A stretch of 64,000 nt of DNA from an uncultured Eubacteriales bacterium. GTDB taxonomy: Bacteria; Bacillota; Clostridia; Oscillospirales; CAG-272. Shown here one piece after another: positions 50,448 to 59,319 of the stretch (the stretch's first letter is position 1; each line of letters opens with the position of its first letter). A program made the translations under genes and the position numbers. Below the pieces are notes generated by a model. That model searched no databases. It saw only the letters and a list, made by a program, of their open reading frames with translations, and had not been told where the DNA came from. The DNA is taken from assembly GCA_902491535.1 (NCBI GenBank), contig CABUHS010000002.1, positions 1-64,000 on the forward strand, in the 5' to 3' direction.

Positions 50448-50585
50448 AACCTCACGGCGTTTGCAAAAGCCTTGCAAAACAAGCCTTTTGACGCCTGAGA
50501 GAACATTGAATCATCAATTTGAGCTGTCGCTCTGCGGCCTTGCCGCGCATTGTGCCTGAGGCACAATGAAATTGTGGTATAATAT
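50438..50585 (+). repeat. Structured dispersed element, copy R4 (second of a tandem pair)
   Basis: It is identical to R3 with a 136-base period except for four visible differences. Three of these lie in the loops of the three 3' hairpins (TATC/TGTC, TTT/CTT, TGC/TGA); the fourth is in the closing TTGTG(T/G)TATAAT. Stems are unchanged. It ends TATAATATAG, about 90 bases before purB. Confidence 0.82.
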
Positions 50586-50674
50586 AGTGTAATGCTGTTT
50601 TTTTACATGTAAAGCAGGCTCTGTTATTTGATATTTCAGGAGCCTCAGTCAGAACGAAAGGCACGGTCATAAAA

Positions 50675-52105
50675 ATGGGAGAAGTGTACGAAAATCCGTT
50701 GTGTACAAGATATTCCGGTTCGGAGATGAAACGGATCTTTTCACCGGATACAAAATTCCGCACATGGAGAAAGCTTTGGATCGCACTTGCTGAGAGCGAG
50801 CGTGAGCTTGGGCTTGATATTACAGAAGAGCAGATAGCTGAGCTTAAGGCGCATGTCGATGATATAGATTATGAGCGCGCTGCTAAATATGAGCATGAAG
50901 TTCGCCATGACGTAATGGCGCATGTTAAGACATACGGAGATGCCTGCCCCGGCGCAAAGGGAATAATACATCTCGGAGCGACCTCCTGCTATGTCGGAGA
51001 TAATACCGATATCATCGTTATGCGTGATGCGCTTAAGGTTATCCGCAAACTGCTTGTAAACTGCATAGCCGCAGTGGCGGAGTTCGCAGAAAAACATAAG
51101 GATCTCCCGACGCTTGCATATACGCATTTTCAGGCGGCACAGCCGACCACACTCGGAAAGCGCGCGACGCTTTGGCTTCAGGATCTTACATATGACCTTG
51201 AACAGATAGATTTCCAGATAGGACGTATGAAGCTGCTCGGCTGTAAGGGAACAACAGGTACCGCAGCCAGCTTTTACGAGCTGTTTGACGGAGATACCGA
51301 TAAGGTTAAAAAGCTAGAACAGCTTATCGCAGAGAAAATGGGCTTTGACAGCTGCTGCGCAGTTTCCGGTCAGACGTATTCCCGTAAGGTCGATTATAAT
51401 GTTGTATCCGTACTCTGCGGAATCGCGCAGAGCGCTGCAAAATTCTCGAACGATATTCGTCTGCTCTCTCATCTTAAAGAGTTCGATGAGCCGTTTGAAG
51501 CAGGTCAGATCGGTTCTTCCGCTATGGCATACAAGCGCAATCCTATGAGAAGCGAGCGTATTGCATCGCTTGCGCGCTATATAATGGTGGATACATTGAA
51601 TCCGGCAATTACCGCGGCTACTCAGTGGTTTGAAAGAACACTTGACGATTCTGCAAACAAGAGAATCTCGATTCCGGAGGCATTTCTCGCAACAGACGCG
51701 ATCCTCTCGCTTTATATCAACGTAATAAGCGGCGGTTCGGTTTATCCGAATATGATGAGACGTCATCTCGAAGAGGAAATACCGTTCATGGCTACAGAAA
51801 ATATCCTTATGTACTGCGTCAAGAAGGGCGGAGACAGACAGGAGCTTCATGAGGCGATACGCCGTCATTCCGTAGCTACTACAAAGCAGATCAAGCTTTC
51901 CGGAGCGCAGAACGATCTGTTCGACCGTATTCTCGCCGATCCCACGTTCGGTCTTACTGCGGAGGAGCTTGAAAAGCTCGCAGATCCGTCGCTTTTCGTC
52001 GGCTGCGCACCGAAGCAGACAGAGGAATATCTGCGTGATTATATAGTTCCCCTTCTTCAGGCAAATAAGGACGAGCTTGGCGTTGACATTTCGATCAATG
52101 TCTGA
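50675..52105 (+). CDS. purB: Adenylosuccinate lyase
   Basis: Catalyses two fumarate-releasing steps of purine synthesis. The 476-residue protein has the superfamily signature GSSAMAYKRNPMRSE (about 286-300), the TSCYVGDNTD and THFQAAQPTTLGKR blocks and a C-terminal YLRDYIVPLL end. The length and sequence are of the PurB type with a long C-terminal domain. It is followed after 52 bases by purA, a common pair for the IMP-to-AMP branch. Confidence 0.94.
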   Translation: MGEVYENPLCTRYSGSEMKRIFSPDTKFRTWRKLWIALAESERELGLDITEEQIAELKAHVDDIDYERAAKYEHEVRHDVMAHVKTYGDACPGAKGIIHLGATSCYVGDNTDIIVMRDALKVIRKLLVNCIAAVAEFAEKHKDLPTLAYTHFQAAQPTTLGKRATLWLQDLTYDLEQIDFQIGRMKLLGCKGTTGTAASFYELFDGDTDKVKKLEQLIAEKMGFDSCCAVSGQTYSRKVDYNVVSVLCGIAQSAAKFSNDIRLLSHLKEFDEPFEAGQIGSSAMAYKRNPMRSERIASLARYIMVDTLNPAITAATQWFERTLDDSANKRISIPEAFLATDAILSLYINVISGGSVYPNMMRRHLEEEIPFMATENILMYCVKKGGDRQELHEAIRRHSVATTKQIKLSGAQNDLFDRILADPTFGLTAEELEKLADPSLFVGCAPKQTEEYLRDYIVPLLQANKDELGVDISINV

Positions 52106-52157
52106 TTTTCGGATCAATTCAGGTATAAATTTTAAAATTATATAAAGAGGTTTAAAA

Positions 52158-53432
52158 ATGCTTACTGCAATTACAGGTATCAATTGGGGCGACGAAGGCA
52201 AAGGCCGCATGGTGGACCTTCTCAGTGAGGATTATGATATCGTTATCCGCTATCAGGGCGGAAATAACGCCGGACATACAGTCATAAACGAAAAAGGAAA
52301 GTTTATACTTAACCTTCTTCCGTCCGGTATACTTCGCGACAGCACAGTTAACGTTATGGGACCGGGTATGGTTATCGACGTTGAACATCTTTTCGGAGAG
52401 GTACAGAAGCTTCGCGACGCAGGAATAAATATTACTCCTGACAATCTTAAGATAAGCGACCGTGCCGTAATATGCATGCCTTATCACAAAATGCTGGATG
52501 TTCTCGAGGAAGACCGTCTCGGAGATGCGAAGTTCGGATCGACAAGACGCGGTATTTCTCCGGTATATGCAGACCGCTATATGAAAAAGGCGTTCCGTAT
52601 GGGCGAGCTTCTTCACATGGATTCGGTAAAAAAGAAGATGCCCGGAATCCTTGAGTGGAAGAACCTTACGGTACACGGCGGATACGGAGCCGATGAGATC
52701 ACTTCAGAGGATATGATCGCATGGCTTGAAAAGTTCGGACTTCCGTTTAAGGATTATATCTGCAACACGACAGAGTATCTGAATAAAGCTGTCAAAGACG
52801 GTAAGAAGCTTATGTTTGAGGCTCAGCTCGGAGCGCTCCGCGATATCGATTTCGGTATCGTTCCCTATACTTCGGCTTCGTATACCATTTCGGCTTATGC
52901 ACCTATCGGCGCAGGTATTCCCGCACAGCGTCTTGACAAGGCTATCGGTATCATGAAGGCTTATTCAAGCTGTGTCGGAGAGGGACCGTTTACATGCGAG
53001 CTGTTCGGAGACGAGGCGAAAGCGCTTCGCGACGCCGGCGGTGAGTACGGCGCTGCTACAGGCAGACCGAGACGCGTAGGCGGATTTGATATTCCCGCTT
53101 CGAGATACGGAATAATGATGCAGGGAGCAGATGAGATCGCGCTTACAAAGCTTGACGTTCTCTCATATCTTGATAAAATTCCGGTATGCGTAAAGTATGA
53201 TGTTTACGGAGAAATTACCGATGTATTCCCGATGGGCGATGCGCTTACAGACGCGAAGCCGGTATATGAGTATCTTGACGGTTGGAAATGCGATATTTCC
53301 GGATGCAGAAGCTTTGCTGAACTTCCCGAAAATGCTCAGAAGTATGTTAAGTACATCGAGAAGATGACCGAGTGCAACATCAAATATGTTTCCGTCGGTG
53401 CGGGCCGTGACGAATATTTCGTTATGGACTGA
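52158..53432 (+). CDS. purA: Adenylosuccinate synthetase
   Basis: GTP-dependent joining of aspartate to IMP, the first step to AMP. The 424-residue protein has the GTP-binding start INWGDEGKGRMVDLL, the QGGNNAGHTV loop, FGSTRRGISPVYADR, VGEGPFTCEL, GATTGRPRR-type loop (GAATGRPRRVGGFD) and the C-terminal YVSVGAGRDEY. NWGDEGKG instead of QWGDEGKG is a small variation. AAAGAGG precedes the ATG. Confidence 0.95.
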   Translation: MLTAITGINWGDEGKGRMVDLLSEDYDIVIRYQGGNNAGHTVINEKGKFILNLLPSGILRDSTVNVMGPGMVIDVEHLFGEVQKLRDAGINITPDNLKISDRAVICMPYHKMLDVLEEDRLGDAKFGSTRRGISPVYADRYMKKAFRMGELLHMDSVKKKMPGILEWKNLTVHGGYGADEITSEDMIAWLEKFGLPFKDYICNTTEYLNKAVKDGKKLMFEAQLGALRDIDFGIVPYTSASYTISAYAPIGAGIPAQRLDKAIGIMKAYSSCVGEGPFTCELFGDEAKALRDAGGEYGAATGRPRRVGGFDIPASRYGIMMQGADEIALTKLDVLSYLDKIPVCVKYDVYGEITDVFPMGDALTDAKPVYEYLDGWKCDISGCRSFAELPENAQKYVKYIEKMTECNIKYVSVGAGRDEYFVMD

Positions 53433-53468
53433 TTTCCGATTCGATAATTATTTATAATTGAAGAAAAA

Positions 53469-53502
53469 ATGCATGTCTGCCTTGACAGACATGCATTTTT
53501 TT
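53469..53502 (+). terminator. Intrinsic terminator of purB-purA
   Basis: Perfect 11-bp stem ATGCATGTCTG/CAGACATGCAT, 5-base loop, seven T. Confidence 0.92.
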
Positions 53503-53585
53503 GTTGCTTTGTGACTTTGATTCTGTCCTTATCGGAAATTCGGCGGATAACCGGTGACTTTGTTATTTAGTTTACAGATAATCAA

Positions 53586-54272
53586 CTATTCTGAATCCTT
53601 TTTCTTATTTTTATCGAATATCTGATCTAAAAGTATTTTCATGAATTTTTGGGGATTGGAATTATAAATTTCTTCAACCCAATCATAGTATTCTTCCGCC
53701 GTCATTCCCATTTCTTCGCCGCATTCTTCGAAACATTCTGATAATTTCGGATTTGATAATATTATCTCTTTTTCCTTTTCATATTTTTCCCTGAGCATTT
53801 CAACAAGTTTTTCATCCTCCATAACGCAATCTATAAACACTTTTTTTATATTTTCAGTTTCCTTAAAATAATTAATCCTTATGGAGAGCCTTATACCGCC
53901 GTCTTCAGAAGCCGTAAATGTAACATTATGGGTTTTTGCAGCCATATCAGATAACAGGGCAAAATCCATGGGGAAACAAGCCTCAAAGTACGGAAGCTCA
54001 ACATAAATATGAGCTTCATATTTTTCGTAGTCAACTATACCTTTAATTTTACCGTGTTTCCTCATTGCATAAAAATCAAGGCGGAAAAGCAGGTCTTCAT
54101 ATGCTTCTTTATCCTCTTGTACAACATATTTCGGTATTTTCCGCTTAGCTTCATCGTAAGCCTTAAAAAGGCCGCTTTCTACCGCATATTCCCAAATTTT
54201 CTGTTGACTTGGAGACAAAGTTTCTTTATTCTCTGTTCCTTGGTAATCTCTTTCAAAAATTTCGTTTTCCAT
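53586..54272 (-). CDS. Unknown 228-residue soluble protein
   Basis: Mixed charged helices at both ends, with a beta-rich centre (YEAHIYVELPYFEACFPMDFALL...; GGIRLSIRINYF). The C-terminal part (EECGEEMGMTAEEYYDWVEEIYNSNPQKFMK) is acidic and helical. GGAGG lies before the ATG. No family was recognised. Confidence 0.65.
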   Translation of the reverse strand: MENEIFERDYQGTENKETLSPSQQKIWEYAVESGLFKAYDEAKRKIPKYVVQEDKEAYEDLLFRLDFYAMRKHGKIKGIVDYEKYEAHIYVELPYFEACFPMDFALLSDMAAKTHNVTFTASEDGGIRLSIRINYFKETENIKKVFIDCVMEDEKLVEMLREKYEKEKEIILSNPKLSECFEECGEEMGMTAEEYYDWVEEIYNSNPQKFMKILLDQIFDKNKKKDSE

Positions 54273-54433
54273 AAAACATTTAATCCTCCATGTTTTTTAT
54301 TATTATGTTTATTTATCTTCAATAGCTTCGACAATATATGGCGATAGCTATGTATGCCCCGTAGTAACAGTGATAATGTTTGGTTGTGTCCCTGTTTCAG
54401 TTCTTACCTTTCTCCAAATAATTTTTTTGATTT

Positions 54434-54508
54434 ATACTCTGCCAGAGTATCGGTGCCTCTGGCTGATACTGTATGAAAAGCTCTCTTTTAGATATACTGT
54501 CAGTGTAG
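54434..54508. promoter_or_regulatory. Operator palindromes before the first XRE gene
   Basis: ATACTCTGCCAGAGTAT (54434-54450) is a near-perfect palindrome; TACTGTCAGTGTA (54495-54507) is a related site, and GATACTGTA lies between. The half site TACTCTG/ACTGT recurs before the second gene. Typical spacing and symmetry for XRE repressor binding. Confidence 0.65.
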
Positions 54509-54547
54509 TTAAAGTTCTGCAAGAGATAGTATTGAAGGGGTAACAGT

Positions 54548-54871
54548 GTGAATTATAAATCGATTGGTAAAAATATTAGAAAACGTAGAGATGAATTAGG
54601 AATTAAGCAAGAAAAACTTGCAGAAATGGTTGATTTAAGCGTTAGCTATATGGGAGCGATTGAGCGCGGAGAAAAATTACCAAAATTAAAAGCTTTTATC
54701 AGCATTGCCAATGCTTTGGAGATTTCAGCAGATACACTATTGTCGGGCGTACTTGAAGTAGGAAACCAAATTGTTGCTTCTGAATTATCGAAAGAGTTAT
54801 CAGGTTTATCAAAATCAGATCAAATACGTATTCTTAATGTTCTCCGAACTATGATAGAGGATTCAAAATAA
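54548..54871 (+). CDS. XRE regulator, first of a duplicated pair
   Basis: 107 residues: a Cro/cI helix-turn-helix (KNIRKRRDELGIKQEKLAEMVDLSVSYMGAIERGEKLPKL, about 7-46) and a short C-terminal part (LSGLSKSDQIRILNVLRTMIED). About 80 percent alike to the gene at 55053, so a recent tandem duplication. The start is GTG with AAGGGG upstream. Confidence 0.85.
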   Translation: MNYKSIGKNIRKRRDELGIKQEKLAEMVDLSVSYMGAIERGEKLPKLKAFISIANALEISADTLLSGVLEVGNQIVASELSKELSGLSKSDQIRILNVLRTMIEDSK

Positions 54872-54880
54872 TCACTATCT

Positions 54881-55030
54881 ACTCTAATAGAGTATAACAC
54901 ATTCTAACAGATAAGTAAATAGCTTTTTACTTAAAAATTATACACTGGCAGAATATGTTATACTCTGACTGATACTGTAAATATGTTTCAAAAAGATATA
55001 CTATTAGTATATGTGATGCACTATAAGAGT
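54881..55030. promoter_or_regulatory. Operator palindromes before the second XRE gene
   Basis: ACTCTAATAGAGT (54881-54893), TACTCTGACTGATACTGTA (54961-54979), ATATACTATTAGTATAT (54997-55013) and ACTATAAGAGT (55020-55030) share the ACTCT/AGAGT or ACTAT/AGT half sites seen upstream of the first gene. At least four sites lie in 150 bases. Confidence 0.65.
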
Positions 55031-55052
55031 GATATGCTATGAGGTTAATATC

Positions 55053-55376
55053 ATGGAATATAAATCGATTGGTAAAAATATAAGAAAATGCAGGGATGAA
55101 TTAGGAATTACACAAGAAAGACTTGCAGAAATGGTTAATTTAAGCGTTAGCTATATGGGAGCGATTGAGCGCGGGGAAAAATTACCCAAATTAAAAGTTT
55201 TTATTAGTATTGCCAATGCACTGAAAGTTTCATCAGATGTGTTATTGTCAGGCGTACTTGATGTGGGAAATCAAATTATTGCTTCTGAATTGTCAGAAGA
55301 GTTATCAGGTTTATCAAAATCAGATCAAATCCGTATTTTCAACGTTCTCCGAGCCATGATAGACAATATGAGATGA
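55053..55376 (+). CDS. XRE regulator, second of a duplicated pair
   Basis: 107 residues, same layout as the first copy; differences gather in helix 1 (RKCRDELGITQERLAEMVN) and the linker. The ATG 8 codons into the open frame has GAGGTTAAT upstream. With operators before each gene, the two proteins may regulate each other; the target genes are not obvious. Confidence 0.85.
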   Translation: MEYKSIGKNIRKCRDELGITQERLAEMVNLSVSYMGAIERGEKLPKLKVFISIANALKVSSDVLLSGVLDVGNQIIASELSEELSGLSKSDQIRIFNVLRAMIDNMR

Positions 55377-55433
55377 AGAATTAAATAAACAAAAGTCGCT
55401 TGCAGGACGCAGGCGAATTGTTATTGTATAAAG

Positions 55434-55469
55434 AAAACCTGCTTGTATGATACCATACAAGCAGGTTTT
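55434..55469. terminator. Two-way terminator
   Basis: AAAACCTGCTTGTAT/ATACAAGCAGGTTTT perfect stem between convergent units (XRE pair and surface acetylation pair). Confidence 0.85.
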
Positions 55470-55482
55470 GTCATTTCATTTT

Positions 55483-57303
55483 TTATTTAAGCGAATCGAG
55501 ATCTACCCCTACACATTTGAAGAAGTATTTTGACCATTGGACACTGTTTTGACTTTGAACATTGTTTACAAACAATATATCCGTGAGTCCGTAATCCTTG
55601 AATTGGTCGTAAAGATTTATGTCGCAGTATCTGGGATCTACAACGATTATGTTTCCGTAGTGTTCGGTAAGAAACGGGACGAATGCGTTTCCGAAAGAGT
55701 CTTTCAGAACAAGAATTGAAAGATCCTGAGGGTTATCGGGAACGTTGATTACTGTATACGGATTATCGCCGGCAAGAAACGCCTGATAGTTTGCAGTTTT
55801 TGAAAGAATAAGTTCGTTATATGTATGAGTGTTTCCGTCACGGTCTGTGACTGTCATTGAAGCATTCTTTGTGGGATAGTGAACTTCTACCTTATCAATA
55901 AATTCTTTGACGCGTTCATCTCCGGTGAAGTGATACATAGAGCCGTTATATGAGTCGTTTATGACTTCGAAACGCATACTGCCGAGCGGAGTCGGATCAA
56001 AACCGACCGATCGCGCAAATGTTTCGTATGCGTAATATGCGCCGAGCTGTGTCCAGTGATGATCGCTTTTGAAATACAGATAATCGTTGCGGTGGGCGAA
56101 AATATTATCATATATATTAATAAAGTTTATATCCGCACTCATTCTTGACTGCATATTATCAAAGATGCTTTTTTGACTTGTATAATTTTTTGTTATCTCG
56201 GGATCGTCTATTACTGCAGCGGATACCGGAGCGGGAAGTACGCTTATCCTTGTATTCGGGAAAAGCTGTTTATAGTAATCTGCGCACCTGGACAGATAAC
56301 CGACTGAGACAGAGCTGTAACCTGATATTGTATAGACTGCGCCGTTGTAAATGAACATTCCACTTGAAATAAAATCAGCGCCCTCCTGATTGTCGCTGAC
56401 TTTAACTGCGGTTACGGTTACGGAGCATTCGTCATATACATCTCCGAGTTTTACGGTTATTTTTGCAGTGCCTTCATGCGCTCCTGATATTATCAGATTT
56501 TGTCCGGATATTGAAACTGCCGCACAGTCTCCGTCGGATTCGGCTGTCAGTTCAAGTCCCTCGGCATCTTTTACCGTGAATGCAATCGACGCCGTGCTGC
56601 CGGACGGCAGCTTTATTTCCTTTTGGGATAGTGTTATTTCGGGTATTTTCGGATTTATTTCGGTTACGGGATCTGTGTCTGCCGCTGTCGGCTCGGTTAC
56701 GCGCTCTGTGACCGGAGAAGTGAGCTTTTGCAGTTCTTCTTCGAGCTTTTTCTGCAGTTCATCATCGTTTGTATCTGTCGGCTCGGTTTCGGCGCCTCCC
56801 TGAGATATTACTGAAAAGCTTCCGTGCAGACCGAGGTATTTATCCATTCTTCGGGATATGCCGACGAGCTTTTCCCGCCCTATAAAAGTGTCGGAAAAGA
56901 AAAGAGAGAGCTGATTGAAGTACGATCCGTTTGTGACAGAGCTTACAGACAGTTCCGGAAATTGCGTTAATGTTCTTTTTTCCTGCTCAGATACGGTGGG
57001 ACGGTTGGGCTGAAAAATATTTGCGGCTGTTGCCGAGAAAAAAATTACTGCAAGCAGAGCAAGGCACGGGATTTCCGGCCGCGGTGCTTTACGCTTGACA
57101 GGTTTATTATAATATGCCTTTTTTTTCTTCAGATTGTCTATAGTGTGTATAATAAATTCATCATCTTCGTCGAGGTCACATTCAGAAAGAAAAATATTTA
57201 AACCGTTAATTTCGGAATTCGGAGATTCTGACTTTTTATTTTCGGTATCGCCGGATAGTCCGGCTATATTGTTGTCTTTATGATTTTTGTCGCTTGAATG
57301 CAT
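55483..57303 (-). CDS. DHHW-family (AlgJ/AlgX-like) extracytoplasmic acetylation protein with Ig-like insert
   Basis: This 606-residue protein has a cytoplasmic, acidic N-terminal stretch (1-65) and one membrane segment (about 72-90). The first part of a SGNH-hydrolase-like domain follows (SFSDTFIGREKLVGISRRMDKYLG). A low-complexity Thr/Glu/Pro stretch and a BIG2-type Ig-like domain (about 215-300; ITLSQKEIKLPSGSTASIAF) come next, then the main domain with FKSDHHWTQLGAYYAYE and LKDSFGNAFVPFLTEHYG. DHHW/AlgJ proteins work with MBOAT partners to O-acetylate surface glycans; the partner gene is directly upstream. Confidence 0.82.
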   Translation of the reverse strand: MHSSDKNHKDNNIAGLSGDTENKKSESPNSEINGLNIFLSECDLDEDDEFIIHTIDNLKKKKAYYNKPVKRKAPRPEIPCLALLAVIFFSATAANIFQPNRPTVSEQEKRTLTQFPELSVSSVTNGSYFNQLSLFFSDTFIGREKLVGISRRMDKYLGLHGSFSVISQGGAETEPTDTNDDELQKKLEEELQKLTSPVTERVTEPTAADTDPVTEINPKIPEITLSQKEIKLPSGSTASIAFTVKDAEGLELTAESDGDCAAVSISGQNLIISGAHEGTAKITVKLGDVYDECSVTVTAVKVSDNQEGADFISSGMFIYNGAVYTISGYSSVSVGYLSRCADYYKQLFPNTRISVLPAPVSAAVIDDPEITKNYTSQKSIFDNMQSRMSADINFINIYDNIFAHRNDYLYFKSDHHWTQLGAYYAYETFARSVGFDPTPLGSMRFEVINDSYNGSMYHFTGDERVKEFIDKVEVHYPTKNASMTVTDRDGNTHTYNELILSKTANYQAFLAGDNPYTVINVPDNPQDLSILVLKDSFGNAFVPFLTEHYGNIIVVDPRYCDINLYDQFKDYGLTDILFVNNVQSQNSVQWSKYFFKCVGVDLDSLK

Positions 57304-57329
57304 TAGGGATATCTCCTTTTACGAGAGCG

Positions 57330-58802
57330 TCAGAAGCGGAAGTACAGGAACGGATTATATGAATTCCCCGTCAGCCTTACGGTAGAGGCAAAAATAAGCA
57401 GAATAATAGCTGCCGTTTTGCATACCGCTTTTACATTTATGTTTATCCTGCCGAATTTTGCCTCAAAAGCTTTTATAGCTGTCGGGACGGTCGGAACAGA
57501 CAGGATCGCAGCGGCGGCGAGAAGAAAAATATTTTCCTTTATTATAGAATTTGTATACATATCGGAAAAACCGCTGATCCCGTGTCCGAACAGATATCCG
57601 AGATTACGGAAAAGATCATTTTCAAAATAGAATATTGCCATACCGAATACGGTAATCACAGCAAAATAAACATGAGAGAGTATTGCCGACGGAATTTTTG
57701 GCAGACGGTTTTTGATCTTTGGCTCCAGAATCATTTCGAGTGTTAAAAATATAAAATAGTACAGTCCCCAACAAACGTAATTCCAGCTTGCGCCGTGCCA
57801 TAATCCCGTTGAAAACCATACGATCAGAAGCCCGATAACAGTCGGTATAAGCCTTGACGCTTTTTTGTGCCCTCCTGATGAAAGCTTTTTTGTGAGCGTG
57901 CGGAGCGCTTTTGAACGAAGAACAGGGTAAAAAAGATAGTCCTTGAACCATGTGCTGAGCGAGATGTGCCAGCGCCGCCAGAATTCGGTTGCGTTGCGGC
58001 TGACAAACGGATATATAAAGTTTTCGGGAAACCGAAAACCGAACACTCTTCCGAGACCGATCGCCATGTCGCTGTATCCGGAGAAATCAAAGTATATCTG
58101 GAAAGTAAAAAACAGTGCGGCTCCCCAGCGCGCAAGCAGAGACGGCGCTCCACTGATAGATATAAGATTTTCCACAACAGAAGCACAGCAGTTTGCAATA
58201 AGGACTTTCTTACCGAGTCCGACTGAAAAACGAAACAGACCGTCAAAAACGTCCGACGGAGTTGTATGTATATCGTCAAGCTGCGGCGCTATATCCTGAT
58301 AGCGGACTATGGGACCGGCTATAAGCTGCGGAAAGAATGATATGTACAGAAGCAGCTTTACCGGAGATTTCTGCGCCGGAGTTACTCCGCGCCACACGTC
58401 GATGACATATGACATTGCCTGAAACGTGAAAAAGCTTATTCCGATCGGAAGCTTCGCGTTAGTGAGCGGAATATGAAGTTTCAGGAGAAGATTTACCGTT
58501 CCTATTATAAAATCGGCATATTTGAATATGCCGAGAAGTCCGAGATTTAAAATTACACACAGCGCCATTAACAGTTTCGGATGTGCGGAGCATTTTTTTG
58601 AAAGGCTCAGTATACCGAGAATGTAGTTTGCGGTTGCTGCCGCTATCATCAGTAAGACATATACAGGCTCACCGCATGCATAGAAAAGCAGTGAGAATAT
58701 CACAAGCAGGACACGTCTGTATGAGGACTTTTTTATCGGAAAGAAAAGAATAAAAAGTATCGGAAGAAAAGCATACAAGAAAAAAAGGCTTGAAAAAAGC
58801 AT
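57330..58802 (-). CDS. MBOAT-family O-acyltransferase (AlgI/DltB-like)
   Basis: A 490-residue membrane enzyme that passes acyl groups across the membrane to an extracytoplasmic glycan transferase. About ten to twelve hydrophobic segments; signature blocks GISFFTFQAMSYVIDVWRG, FFPQLIAGPIVRYQDI, FDFSGYSDMAIGLGRVFGF and the catalytic-histidine block GLWHGASWNYVCWG are present. 26 bases before the DHHW gene; together they form a standard alginate-type acetylation pair. Confidence 0.9.
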   Translation of the reverse strand: MLFSSLFFLYAFLPILFILFFPIKKSSYRRVLLVIFSLLFYACGEPVYVLLMIAAATANYILGILSLSKKCSAHPKLLMALCVILNLGLLGIFKYADFIIGTVNLLLKLHIPLTNAKLPIGISFFTFQAMSYVIDVWRGVTPAQKSPVKLLLYISFFPQLIAGPIVRYQDIAPQLDDIHTTPSDVFDGLFRFSVGLGKKVLIANCCASVVENLISISGAPSLLARWGAALFFTFQIYFDFSGYSDMAIGLGRVFGFRFPENFIYPFVSRNATEFWRRWHISLSTWFKDYLFYPVLRSKALRTLTKKLSSGGHKKASRLIPTVIGLLIVWFSTGLWHGASWNYVCWGLYYFIFLTLEMILEPKIKNRLPKIPSAILSHVYFAVITVFGMAIFYFENDLFRNLGYLFGHGISGFSDMYTNSIIKENIFLLAAAAILSVPTVPTAIKAFEAKFGRININVKAVCKTAAIILLIFASTVRLTGNSYNPFLYFRF

Positions 58803-59319
58803 TTGAAATTACCTCATAACTTTTAAAAGAGCATAGCAATATTCTATCACATTTTATATAAAAGTCAAGGCGAATATTGACGTCAGAATTATCTTTTGGA
58901 AAAAAATAACCGGCGAAATTCCGACTTGATTTTTATTACTGAATTGTTATATATATTAATTATAATTGAAAAAAATTGGTGAATGATTCATATTATGGCG
59001 GTGTCTATATGTCAATCGGCGCTTTGCAGCTGGGTTCGTTAAAATGCATTATTATCCAATGAAAATAGTTATATTTTTCGGTAATAAAAATACAAGTATT
59101 TATAACTCAACAGTGGTATAAATAAAATAAGACTATGAGTAGTATGTATTGATATAGTTATGCCCATTTGAAATTAAGTTTTCATATAAAATCCCTGAAA
59201 ATGATTGTTTCGTATGCTCTATGTGGTACAGCTCTCTTTTCGGTGTCTGCGACTATCAGTATATAGGCAGATACCGGTCAATATGAAAATTTTGACATAT
59301 TTACAGGAGCAAAAAATTT
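58803..59319. other. Gene-free AT-rich region between divergent units
   Basis: No coding frame supported. It should hold promoters for the divergent acetylation pair and the beta-helix genes, but I could not assign one with confidence. No repeat or strong hairpin was noticed. Confidence 0.5.

Noticed and set aside
50303..50585. Reading the tandem repeats as purine riboswitches because purB follows
   Set aside because: The three-way junction and conserved core of the guanine/adenine riboswitch are absent, and the same element stands before unrelated genes at 33.9 and 48.1 kb.
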